A DNA stretch of 64,000 nucleotides, taken from positions 15,776,001 through 15,840,000 of the forward strand of contig NC_134646.1 of NCBI RefSeq assembly GCF_030463565.1, written 5' to 3'. The notes under the pieces were generated by a model. The model did not search any database. It was not told the origin of the DNA and saw only the letters and a program-made list of their open reading frames with translations. Shown piece by piece: positions 23,001 to 34,595 of the stretch. The translations under genes and the position numbers were made by a program. The stretch is from Pelecanus crispus (taxonomy: Eukaryota > Chordata > Aves > Pelecaniformes > Pelecanidae). Every line of letters begins with the position of its first letter. Within the stretch, counting starts at the first letter, position 1.

Positions 23001-25559
23001 AAGGTACCAAAGGCTGCTGCTGATCGAGTTAAAACTGATCAGCCTGCATGTTTGAGTTTTGCAACGACCGTGCTTGGGGGGGGGAAAAGATAGAGCTGTC
23101 TGCATATAAATGTGAAAGTAACCTGGAAGTGGTCCAGAGCTGTTTGTGCACTCTCGCAATTGTTCTGCTGCATCTCTCTGTGCAAAGTATTCCTGGAACG
23201 GGGGGATGGAGAAGATGATGACTTGTTATTTTCTGGTCTTGCTAACCTGCAGTGTTCTTAATGGGAATAACTGGAAATGAAGAGGCTACTCAGGTGTAAT
23301 GAGGTTTAACTAATGTAACCAATGTTTCAACTTGTTCTACTGCATGTTTGCTCTAAGGCTTGTTTACGTATTGTATAAGCCAAACTTGCCTGTCTTGTTA
23401 GGTGAGTGTGGTTAAAGTCTGCAGAGCTAAGTGAATGTACTGTAATATCTTACATAGCATTAACAAAATATGCCCCTGTGGTATGACACATTAATGGCAT
23501 ATGAAATCTATATGCTTTTGAGACACACCTCATAATGGTGATATCACTTTTTTGCAGATTTTGGGAAATCAGGCATACTAAAAAAGTATTGTAACTGTCC
23601 TTATGTATTTAAAAAAAGTAATCAAAGCGGGGCAGGCAGGGACCTGGGTTCCTAAGGAATGCAAATGGAAGTTGAAGATTTTCTTATTGATGGTCTTTGA
23701 GCTTGTTCTGAAATGAATTGAAAGTGTTTGTATTGATGGACAGTTTGTATCAAGTAAGGTGACTTTTATTTTTTAAATCCCCACCCTGCCCCCAGCAAGC
23801 TTACTGCCTTCTTGGTCTTTTGCTGAGCTTTTGGAGTTCATCATAGGAATATTTTTGCTGTTTCATATAATATAGCTACTATGAACAACTTCTTTCACTG
23901 AGAAGACCTAGTGTGAAAAGAATGTAATAGTCATTCAGCATAACACTTTCACTGCTAAGGAAAATTGTTCCAGTTACTTTTTTTTTTCTTTTTCTTGGAC
24001 TAAACTTAATGACTTAATACTAAGCAAAAGTTAGTAAAATTATAACCCATTGATTTAATGGCCTTTTGTAGAAAACTGTTTTGATAAAATAGAAATATTT
24101 AACTGTTATTTCTGTCACAGTAAAAAAAATAGTTATTTTAATTTTAACATGAAAACAATAATAAAATTTCTTTGTAAGACTAAAAATATGGCTTGACTGA
24201 AACAAAACATTTCCAGATTATTTTTTTCCCTTCTGCTCTCACCACTCTCCCAAAAGGTTGGAAGGAAACACAGCTTCATAATCTTAGGGTGTCCTGGTTT
24301 TTACTATTTTGATAGCCTTCCTAATGTGCGTGTCATGGTTTGCTTAGGTTAGATTGTCCAGAGTTTCTCAGGGTAAGTTAAAGCAGATATAGTATGCATA
24401 TATTCATGTATAGCATACCATGTGGCTTGTATCTCAATTTTTCCATGTAGTTATCTGACCTCCTTAATCTGTGTTACTGGAAGAAGGTTTGTGCAAAACG
24501 CTGGCTTTTATAACAGGAGAGGCCATGACCCATAGTGATTTTTATCTGGAAACAGTGGCTAGAAGGGAAGATGTTCCCTTGTTTGAAACTTCACAGTAGG
24601 TGTGGGTGGTTTTTGGTTTGGTGTTTCGGTTGTTTTTTTTTTTTTTTTTTTCATTATTTCCATTTTCAGTGTCATGTAAGAAACCACAGTCTTCAGACTG
24701 CGCTGATGTTAGCCCAGTGTGTGGGTACCATAGTGACGAAAATCTGGCTTTCCCCTGGGTTCCAGAGGTGATGGTGGAGCCTACAAGGGGTGTGGAGCAC
24801 TGCAAGATGCTGGACTTCACGCTTCTTTATTGCACTGTCTGACATTTCTGTGTGTCTTGGGTGGATAAAGCTACAGGCAGAAGTTCAGCCTTGAAGTAGA
24901 GGAGATTGTGACTGGTAAACTTCTCTCTGGAGCAGAATAGATTTGTTTATCTAGCAAACTGGAGGTCAGAGAGGAATTCCTTGCTGCTCTTATTGCCTTA
25001 AATTGAGAAGATGCAGAGAAGAATTGAATAATGTGGGCTGAATGCACTAAGGGTGATTGGATGGCCTTGTATATTTACATTTGACTTATTATAGTGTAGT
25101 CATTCTTCTGCGTCTTCTAAAATTAGCAAAGCACAGCACAATTATAACGCTTTCATGCTTCAGGATAAGCTTTGCATTTCATTAGTTCATTGGTTCTTAT
25201 TTATGCTACGTCAGTTCAGGAAGAAAAATGTTAAACTGGAATAACTTGTTTTGAAAGTTCAGTACAAGTGTGTGCTTTCTTCATCTCTAATTTTGAATCT
25301 CCCACCTCTTAATGTGAAAGTCTGTTTGCTTCATCCTCTGTGCTGAGTTGTAGACTTCACTGTGGAGCAGCATCAAAGCGGTTTATTTGCCTTCAAATAC
25401 ATGTATGTGTTTGATTAGAAGTTTTTAGTTGACACCCCGCTAAATCCTTCTTTTTTCCTCCTCCCTCACGCAAATATTTTTAGGGCAAGATTTACGGGTA
25501 AAAATAGTAACAAGTTAGAGGCACCTCGCTTTAGCTTAGTTTATGATTTTTGTTTGAAA

Positions 25560-26110
25560 CGGGTGTTTGCACGGCAGCGTCCGTCACCCACGGGGCTGAT
25601 GGCAGGCCGGCAAGCGTCGTGCCGTGCCTGGCTGCTGGCCAAGGGGCCAGCTTCTTTCTGGTACCTTGACGCCCGTCTTTCTCATGATGTAAGTCGCGGC
25701 CGTCGGCGACGGTGAAGCAGCGGGGTTTCTAACCGTTTTGGGGAGGAGATGCGGTTGGTAATCCGAGGGCAGGTTTTCTTCTCCCTAAACCCTGTCTGGT
25801 GTTGGGCTGAAGGCTGCTCCCTGCTCCTCCCTCCCTCCCCAGCTAAGGCGCTCTGTGGGGCTCTGTCTTACCCTGCATCTCGCCTTCCGAGGAGACTGCC
25901 GCACAGCTACTGAGCGCAGCCGACTTTCTGGAGCCCCCGCGTTGGGCTGGCACCGCCGATTTGCTTGCGCGCCTTGCTGTGGCTCTCCCACCCGGGCTGG
26001 ACTTCAGCTGTGCTGGCGCAGAAGATGCCCCTGTTCCTATGGGAAGGCAGGCTGTGGTGTTTATCTTCCTTGAACGCCGCTTTAAAGGTAGCCGGCGAGG
26101 AATGCACGCT
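25560..26110. promoter_or_regulatory. Intronic CpG island, candidate alternative promoter
   Basis: A sharply bounded GC-rich, CpG-dense block in the middle of AT-rich intron, 20 kb from the main island. It contains GTCGCGGCCGTCGGCGACGG-like sequence near 25693-25713 and many further CpG up to about 26100. A candidate first exon lies at its left end: an ATG at 25599-25601 opens 30 stop-free codons that end exactly at GAT|GTAAGT, with the donor GT at 25689-25690. This leaves phase 0, the phase of GAB1 intron 1. No TATA box lies just upstream. It is either an alternative GAB1 promoter that would omit the first PH strand, a promoter of a non-coding transcript, or an enhancer. Confidence 0.4.
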
Positions 26111-29100
26111 CTTTAAAGATCACAGTCTTGTAGTATTTTTATGGATACTTTGAAAGGCAAAAGAACATTCAGCTGGGTTAGCGGGCAAATAAATGTATGT
26201 GGCCCTGGGGCCCCATGCGCTGTTTGAGGGTTGTGCTAACGTACCTTTCAGACAAAACCAGAAGGATGAGATAGTCGGTAGTCACATTTCTCTTCCTTCT
26301 GTGACTTGTTGCAGAGACACGAGTGAAAAATGAAAAGCTCACACTTCAGGACGTTCTCCAGAGCACGGACATGTACTTCCTCTTAGTATCTTTCCTTGCA
26401 GTTGATGTCAATGGAAGTAACCTTTTTTGCCACATACTTTTCTTGTTCACAGGCTTCTGTGTGACCTTGTAGTGAAGTCATAAAAGCTTGAATCTTTGCT
26501 ATCGCAATCCTTGCCATAGCAACATGCGTCATAGCGGTATAATTATTTATTTAATGGGTTTAATTATGAAAACTGGGAAAGGCACTTATGAAAACTGGAT
26601 CAGGTAGGGGAAAAAAAGCACTAGTTTTAAAGTTTTAAAACAAAACAAAACAAACACTTTCACGATAACCTGAGACGGGAATAAGTTAACCACTGGAGTC
26701 TTTGTTTTTAACTACTTTACTTTCTTCCCTGTCTGCCTTTTCCTCCTCTTTTAATTAATTTTTTTTGTCTGCTGTGCAAGAACCATGCAGCTGCTTCAGT
26801 GATTCCCCCCCCCGCCGTTTGCAGACCTATAAATACACTTCCTTTGTCATGTTGTTTCCTAAAAGCTTTGCTTCCAGATAGCTTTGCTATTTAAAATTTT
26901 TCATCTTTGAATTTCATACTATCATGTAGAAATAATTAGAAATCCTAAAAACAAATCCTCTTTATTAGTCCTTAAATTTCAGATTGTCTACAGCTTTCTC
27001 TCCTCGTGTTCAGAAATCAATTTTGCTATTAACAAGCCCTCTCAGAAAGAACTATCTACAGGAATAAAACTTAAAGTATTTAAGAACATATAGGCACTAG
27101 CACACTCTTAGAGTGGAGAAACTATGTATTGTTTTATAACCGTGAGCGCTATGCCCTGGAGGATTTCTTCATTTATTATCATCAGTGTATACACCAAAAG
27201 TTACACAATCTGCAGTGTGCTGCAGTAGTGTACTGATCTCTGATTAATAGTTGTTTCTTTTCCTTAATTCATGAGGGAAGAATGAAATGAGACAAATAAC
27301 TTTATTGATTCCACTTCAGGCTTACTGACATGTTGTGAATCTTTCAATTTAAATCAATACCTCAGTAGCCTTAGCAGAGAAATACCTGGACTCCTGGCAG
27401 AGTTGCCCTTCCCTGTGTCTCTGCCTTCAGGCTGCACTGGAGTCTTGAATGAAAGTGGGAGCAAGTGGAGTGGGAGCATCGGAGCAGGTCTTGGTGGTTT
27501 AGGATTTTATAGAAGGTTCTTGCTACAAGTACATTAAAGGCTGGTTGCGAAATACGACTTGGTGGCAGAGCAGTGAATTGTTAATCCAGGATGGGGCTAG
27601 AATTTCATTTCAAATTTGTGAACTTTTGGCATGGAGGGAAGGGTGGGGTTTTGGAAGGAATTTCATTAGTTGGATCGTGCTATAAAATGCAAAGACTTTT
27701 AACTGAATAACTCAAAAAACCCCCTCCAAAAACCAAAAAAAACAACTAAAAAAACCCAACTGAACTTGGAAGAACCTTTCTGTTGAAGTTATTACTTGAC
27801 TCAGAAGCCTTCATTAGTGAATATTCCTGCTCAGGCCTGATGCATGGAAGCAGAATTTCCTTTTTTGTTGTGTTTGTTTGGGTTTTTTTGCAATGCTGAA
27901 ATGTGAAACCTTTCCTGTTGGCATGCTGGCTGACTTAACCGCTTCTTTGGTAGTCTCTTATGCACTGTTTGCAGAGAGCTTTGTGGGACATAATCTTTTT
28001 ACTTTTTTGCTTTTTATTGAACAGATGTGATGCAAGGCTGTGTATAGCACCCACAGACTGACAACAGTACGTTGGGAGAAGTGCCTTGCATTAATTGTTC
28101 CATCTGTTTTGTTCCTGTTGTATCTTCTTGGCTGCCCATGAAATGCTGCATTTTGGAATTGCAATGCTTATGAGAGACTGCCTTAGTCTCGGGAGTTGCC
28201 TTGTGGCATCACTCTTCATAAGAGGAATCAGCAAAACCCGTTTTGGTTAGAAACAGGCAAAAAAATGTACTTCTAGAAGTAGACTGTGGGCTGGTGAATG
28301 CTCACTGGTCCAAATGCTGTGTGAGTGATGGACGTATTGTTTAACGTGTGGCTGCAGACCACCTGAGGACCACTTGTCCCCTGAGCTACGATAGTGGAGC
28401 CTCAGAAGCATGGTTCGATCTGAGGTTCCCAGATAGACCTGGTGGTGGTCCAACAAAGCATACTTTTATATTCCTAATTAATCTTTACACTGCATTGAAT
28501 CCAAGCATAACTTTAACATTCACAATATTACTCTGTAAATTTCTCTAGGCCTTCAAAGAAAAAGCCATACCAAGTTAAAAGTACTAACGCAAAGGTATGC
28601 AGAAGTGTGTACAAACTTGTAATGTGTGTCTGTCTCTCTGCAGCTGTTTCGACTTAAACTAATACTGTCTCCCTTAGTCAAACATCCAAAACCTGGAGGA
28701 AACTTGAAGTGGAAAGTCTTCAATTAAAAATAATAGGAGAGCTCCCGTTCAAAATCACTACACTATATAGTCATATTGGATAAGCAAGAGCTATCTAAGG
28801 TCTTCCGCAGCATGTTGTGGGTACTGTCACTGTTGCTGAGGAACTCAGGACATCTTGTTGGTGGCTGGCTGGTATCTCCAGCAGATGCTTCTTTATGAGG
28901 TTGAATTTACAGGGCTCAAAAATTTGTTATTTGGGTCTAGTGCAGCCTTTGCATTGGAAAGACAGGTGAAGTTCTGACAGTGTTCTTTCTTCATAAGCTT
29001 CTCCTCCCTTTTCTGGAGCAAAGTGGTCCTTCTACAAGTCTGTCACCACCCAGAGTTTGTAGTTGCTATGGGGGAATGTGCCTGTATGGGTTTTTGTTTT

Positions 29101-31170
29101 GGTTTTTTTTTTTTTTTTTTTTTCTTTTGTCTGCAGAAGAATTGTAGCACATCCACAATGGAGCTCTTTGCTGCCTCCTTGAATGACATTAGAAAAAAAG
29201 GTTTTGTTGAACAAGATATGCAGACTGACTTCTTTCTCTGCTGTTGCTTATCTCTGCTGGATTCCTCTTCTCTTAACTTGATGAATGTTTCTCGTTCAGA
29301 CAGCTTTTGTTCTTATTTTGAGCTCGTGAGTATAGAAACTTGGAGAGTAGCTGGCCTGCAACAGCAAAAAGGTTGTGCTTGAGAGGAGAGGTGGTTTACT
29401 GGGAGCTTTAGAAGTGAACCTACACCTGGTGAGAAGGGAGTGGCAGGAATAACTTACACCTAAGAAAACAAACAAAAAACCCCCAAAAGGAATAGGAGAA
29501 CTTTGTAACATTACAGTCTCTTCCATCTGCCTAAGGCAAGGTCACTAAATTCACCCTTTGCTTCCATAAAGCTTTCACTTGGTGTGGGAAGCCTTAGCCT
29601 TATAATCCAGAAACTACTGAAGAAAAACTGTTTCTTCCATTGCAGTTTTTATCTTTTTTTTTTTTCCTGCCTGTATTTTGACAATTAAACTGTATTTCGT
29701 CAGAGGAAGATCAGATGTTCTTTTAATGTTGCAGCAAACTGTACCACTTAACCATGTTTTGATGCATAATGTAATCAGCTTGATTGCTTTTTAATATGTC
29801 ATTCAGACCTACAGTTGCTGTCAGCTGGGCTGAATCTGTTCTCTTGGGGAATTTCAGTAATACTTTCTGGTGGATCGCAGCACCTGACAGTAACAGGGGA
29901 TTTTTTCAAGCCTAATTCTGTGTCCTGGGGGTAAATGGTGACCTTACAGGGGAAAGCTGAAGCGAGTTGTGGAAAATGTGCTGGGTTTTGGGTCTTCCCT
30001 ATTTCTGCAGTGGGGAGGGAAGGGCTGAACGGGGTTAAGGCTCTCGGCCTCATGTACCAGGCAGCACAGCTGCACTGGTGTATGGCAGGCATACGTGATG
30101 CTGCGTACATACCTTGCAGCTTTTCTCAGGTGAAGAAGCTGAAGGGGATGGAGTGGCAGCCTGGCAGCTGTGCTACTGAGAAGTCTTCCTTCTTGGATAT
30201 TAGTTGTGCATGGCTCACTATGGTTTGATCACTGCAAAACTAGTACTAAGCTGTAGCAGCTCTAAAGGCTGTTCTGTTTACTTTGCAAATCACAGTGCCA
30301 GGTTGCATTAAGAGACAGGGTTTTCCTTCTTGAGTGTTTTGTTCTCGAAAGGCTTTATTGACAGTATGAGGTGTGAAAATAAGGCATGCATGTGGCTGTG
30401 CTTTTTTTTTTCTTCCCCATCTGTGTGTGGTAGCATATCAACTTTAATATCAGTATGAGCTCTCTAAAATACCACCTGGTTCAATGTGGGACCTTTTAAT
30501 GTTATGCATTCTTAATTAATTGTGAACTAGACAGGTTTGAGTAATTAAGATTTTCAGTTATCTTGTTGGTATGTGCTGGTCCTAGAAGATACAGGTACTT
30601 GCATTTCTCCTTCATTAAAAGGAAGTGGCGGGGGGGGGGAACCACAACCCACGTGGGCTCATTAGAAATCTGCAAGTGACATAGGTAAGAAATTACATTT
30701 GGCATTTTCATGTGTTTGCTTAAGCATACTATTATAACTTAAGCACTCAGAAGTCTTTCTCTTAAAAGCAATGTGCCTAGTTTTTAACTTCTGTGTCAAG
30801 ATGCTTGGCTGCTGCTTGAATGAGTTAAAAATGGCGAGTAGCTGTTTTATATGCTGGGAAAAAAAAGTTCTGACATAATGAAGTACTTGTGAAGTGTCCT
30901 TAAGGGAAAGAAAAAAAAAAAAAAAGTTCTTTGTGTGGGAGTGTGAGGAAGGATTAAAAGGGAGACAGTCAGAAATCCCCCTCCCCTCTTTTTAAAGAAA
31001 GAAGGCTTTCCAAGTAACACTGGGGAAAAGAATAAATATCACTAATTAGAAAGACTTAAAAGATAAGAGAAAGAATACTGGTTAAAACAAGACTAATAAC
31101 TCACCTCTTCAGGCTGATTCTGCACTGTATGTGACTTCATCTTGCGTAGAATATAGATATTGGTTTCTTA
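26111..31170. other. Intron 1 body, no gene recognised
   Basis: AT-rich intronic DNA. A TATA-like CCTATAAATAC lies at 26826-26836 but without CpG context. T runs occur at 29103-29123 and an A run at 30911-30925. No exon, RNA gene or recognisable mobile element is seen. Confidence 0.65.
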
Positions 31171-31921
31171 TTGTCATGTCCACTTCTCTGGTCTTTCCTC
31201 CTCCCCTCTTTTCTCTGTAGAAAACTTCTTGGCGAGGCTATCGATGCAAATTTGACCTTTAAGTTTTTGACTGAACAGCTCGTGTATCAGGAAATGGCTC
31301 AGAATGTGCAAGATAATTTATTGCAGGAATTTAGTGCGTTTTATCACTCTTTGAAACTTTCAAGGCCTTTTTAAAACACATCTCTTTAACATTACACTTT
31401 GCCACGAAGAAGTTGTTTGTCAAGTGTCCATGCGAGGTGCTCGATCATGTGGCGGGTGCACCTTGACGTGCCTACTCTGGCGAGGCTGAGGAGGCTGGGT
31501 CCGGTTGCCGTGTAAATACCTTGGTGTTTGAACAGTGACAGCTACCCACCAGAGAGGGGAGGGATGGCTGTCTGTCTGGTGGGTTTGGGGGTTTTTTTGA
31601 ACCCAAATGTGGCCTGCGTTGGGTGGCACAGCAGGTGCCGGTGTTGGTAACGCCCCAGTGCCGGTCCCGCGTGAGTGAGCGGGTTTCTTGCTCAGCTGCC
31701 TCCTGGGGCGGGGGGGCTGAGCAGGGGGTGCAACCCCCTCCATTTTCTCTCGCTGTCCCCTGCCTATTGCTTCTGTGGCTGTATTAATATGGAGCAGTTG
31801 AAGTCACTCAGTTGGCTGTGGGCCAGCCTGTGCTGTATGTGCAGCTTCTGTGAAGACCACTCTAATGCACGGAGCGGTGATGTGAGTCGGAGACAGAGAG
31901 AGGGGCAGCGCCGAGGGAAAG
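31171..31921 (+). other. Splice-acceptor-like tract with open frame, then GC-rich patch
   Basis: A long pyrimidine tract ends in CTGTAG (AG at 31219-31220). It is followed by an open frame of about 50 codons ending at TAA 31372-31374, with a balanced, amphipathic-looking composition (KLLGEAIDANLTFKF at its start). An octamer ATGCAAAT (POU-factor site) lies at 31244-31251. From about 31430 GC and CpG content rises, and a strong donor AAG|GTATGT lies at 31922. In GAB1 phase 0 the frame after the acceptor meets a stop after 13 codons, so it cannot be an ordinary cassette coding exon. It could be a poison exon, an exon of a non-coding RNA, or chance. Confidence 0.2.
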
Positions 31922-34564
31922 GTATGTCTTGTCTTTCTGTCCTGCTGTCTTTTGGTGTATCCAAATCCCGCTCATGTGCTTGACATTTCCTTTCTTCTCC
32001 TTACTAGCCTCCCTTTCTATCCCACTGGGATAATTTTACTTTCTTTCTGGTTAGACAAACCGACGCTGTTTTGTAAGCTAATGGTCTGTCTCCATTAAGT
32101 CATTAAGCAACTGCATTTCATTGATGAAAGTCTCGTTCAACAGACTTGGCGTTTAAGGTCAGTAGATATCTCTGTGTAACAAAAGGGCAGGTGTGCAGCT
32201 ATAAGCATATTGTACAAGTCAAATTTTAAAAATCATAGCAGGAGTGCCTTTGCACATCACAGTTACTGGTACAATAAATAGAAGTAGCAACTCAGTTAAT
32301 CTGGAAAGTGTCTGTATTTATCTTCTCTTTTGGAAAAGGTCAAGCTTTTGCAGTCAAGCCTTTTGCCTAAAATATTGTAGAGGTTACTACACTGTGGTGA
32401 AAAAAATAATATGAAAGCTGAAGTCATCCTTACAGGGATTTTGTGTCATAATTTGATAAACCCATTTCACAAGCCTAGAACTTGGTATTTCTCTTCGCTT
32501 GTAATCTCAGTGACTTTTTTTACTTGGATGTAAAGAGACTTTAAACATGCGGTGAAACTGGATTTACTACAGTGTTTAATATGCTTTTCCCTGAAACAAT
32601 ATTGGTCAACTTTGAGAAAGCAGTTCCTCAATCTTTTAATGAGCTCTCCTCAAGAACTACAGTAATAAAAGGGAGAATGTTTGAAACATACCACAGAAAG
32701 CTAAGGGAAAAAACACAGTGGGTTATGCTTCCTTAGAACATTTAGCTTGGAGGGGAAAAAAATCCTATTGGGGGTTTGCTAACCATCTAGATTCTCATAA
32801 CTATCTGAAAAAAACTGATAAACAATTGAAATACAGTCTTTGCTATTAAAGTAACTTTTTAAAACTTCTGTGATACTGCAGTGATCTGTGTTTGTGTTTA
32901 AACCTGTGACTACTAGTTTACCAAGGCTGTTGCAAAACATTTTGTTTCTTCCTAGTGCTTTAGATGCATCTATCTGGCAAGTGACTCACTCTGTGCTTTT
33001 AAGAAAAAACATGTGATAGGCAAAGAGAAAGGAAAGAGTGTTTTGGAGATGTCCTACATGCTTTGTCTCTCTCCCTGTGAAGAACAGACTTCTTTTTTCC
33101 CCTCATGCAGCACCTGTGTTAAAGAAACCATTGTGAGATAATGCATTGTCCAGAGATAACTGGTACTCGCTCCTCAAGCGAGGAAAGGTAAAACTAACCT
33201 TGGCTGCTGTCTCATTTCAGGTACTGGTATTCTCATATTGAAAATAAAAGCACTATTTCTGCTTTTAGGAGTAACTGTACTGAATTTGCTTTAAAGGAGG
33301 GACTTTGCTCTGACTATGCCTTCAAATTTACCCAACAAATTACAATTTGCAATTACATAGCAGTAACACTCATGTGAAAGGTTGTGTGGGGTTTTGAAGG
33401 GGGTTTTTTTTGTTTTGGTTTTGTTTTTTAACGGTAGACTTTTGGATATGTGCTTGTAAGACTGGGATCTGAGATATTGAATTTCTGTATCTTATACATG
33501 CAGTTTTTACCTGTAACTGCCTTTTTTCCTGTGAGGCTCGAACAAACACTTTCCTCTGGCTGCATTTAACTATCCAGTTAAAAGCATAGGAGAATAATTG
33601 GAAAAGTATGTTCTGAGTAGCAGGTCTCTGTAACAGCCCATGGGAAATATAACAAGCCTTTCTTACTCAGGTGTGAGGATCTGATAGTAGTATAAAATGG
33701 GAATATCTGTAGAGAGAAGTGAAATAGTTTCCAGTCACTTATTTCAGTCTGACTTAGTCTTCCTGTATGCTTAATAAAAAGAAATACAGAGTATTAAATG
33801 ACAAAGCTGAGGGGAATGGGGAGATGGCAAGGCATTTCACCTTCTCAGTCTGTCACACCAGACAGCATAAAACTGAGTGTTGACCTGTCTTGTGGCTTTA
33901 AATGTTTTCTGTGTGCATGCTTCTCCTTGTGTATGTATTTTTTAATAATAGTTCTTAGGAATACCAGGAGTATCCCTTGTGCTTTATTACAAATAGTGTA
34001 TGTACTCTTGGCATACATACCAACCTCATTGCTTCACCCCAATATGGATTTGTCATCAACAAAAATTTCTGTTTATGCTCTGCTCTTATCCATAGTTCTT
34101 AGATTAATTATTTGTAGCTCTCAGATTATAATTTCCTGTTAAAACACTTACATAACTCCTGTTGAATTATTTCTTCTCATTCTTTCATGATCTAAAGACA
34201 GAGGAAACATGATGCATGACAGGAGTTGGTGCTTTCCTTTCAGGAACTAATGCTTTCTCCTCATATTGACTCCTTTCAGTTGCTTGCTCTACAAACTTGG
34301 TTTTATTCCACATTAACAGCATTACAGTGACAAGATGGGTTCTGTCTTTCCTAATGCATCCCTAGTAATTGAGACAGATGTGTGTTTCGTAGCAATCGAA
34401 GCAGGTCAATTGGCTCATACCATGACAGCTGAGAAGTATCTATCCAAATGCAAGAGTTGTTACAGTTTGGACTCTGTGTGTCACATTTTGTTGTCACTGT
34501 TGCTATTCCACATGTGCAAACCCAAAGCCAATATGGTAGCTGGAGTTTTGCCTGGTGATTTCCA

Positions 34565-34595
34565 CCCCCCCCCCCCCCCCCTTTTTTTTTTTTTT
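34565..34595. repeat. C17/T14 homopolymer junction
   Basis: Seventeen C directly followed by fourteen T, the same layout as the C22/T10 junction at 6970-7001. Confidence 0.95.

Larger units (their letters stand above)
8201..25559. other. Intron 1 body, no gene recognised
   Basis: AT-rich intronic DNA with many homopolymers: T runs at 11995-12012, 12761-12786, 13282-13307, 19981-19995 and 24633-24651; an A run at 13742-13760; G runs near 14329, 14981 and 17151. A mildly GC-rich patch with about eight CpG lies at 13905-13985. Open frames are short, and the largest (20977-21483, 168 codons) is pyrimidine-rich and hydrophobic with no family resemblance. I recognise no transposon in this stretch. 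Confidence 0.65.

Noticed and set aside
24288..24345. TGTCCTGGTTT and TGTCATGGTTT words about 45 bases apart, identical to the two end types of the solo LTR
   Set aside because: Both are in the same orientation, and nothing between or beyond them matches the LTR. It is a chance resemblance of an 11-base word.
26826..26836. TATA-like CCTATAAATAC
   Set aside because: Located 700 bases after the intronic CpG island in plain AT-rich sequence, with no exon or start signal downstream.
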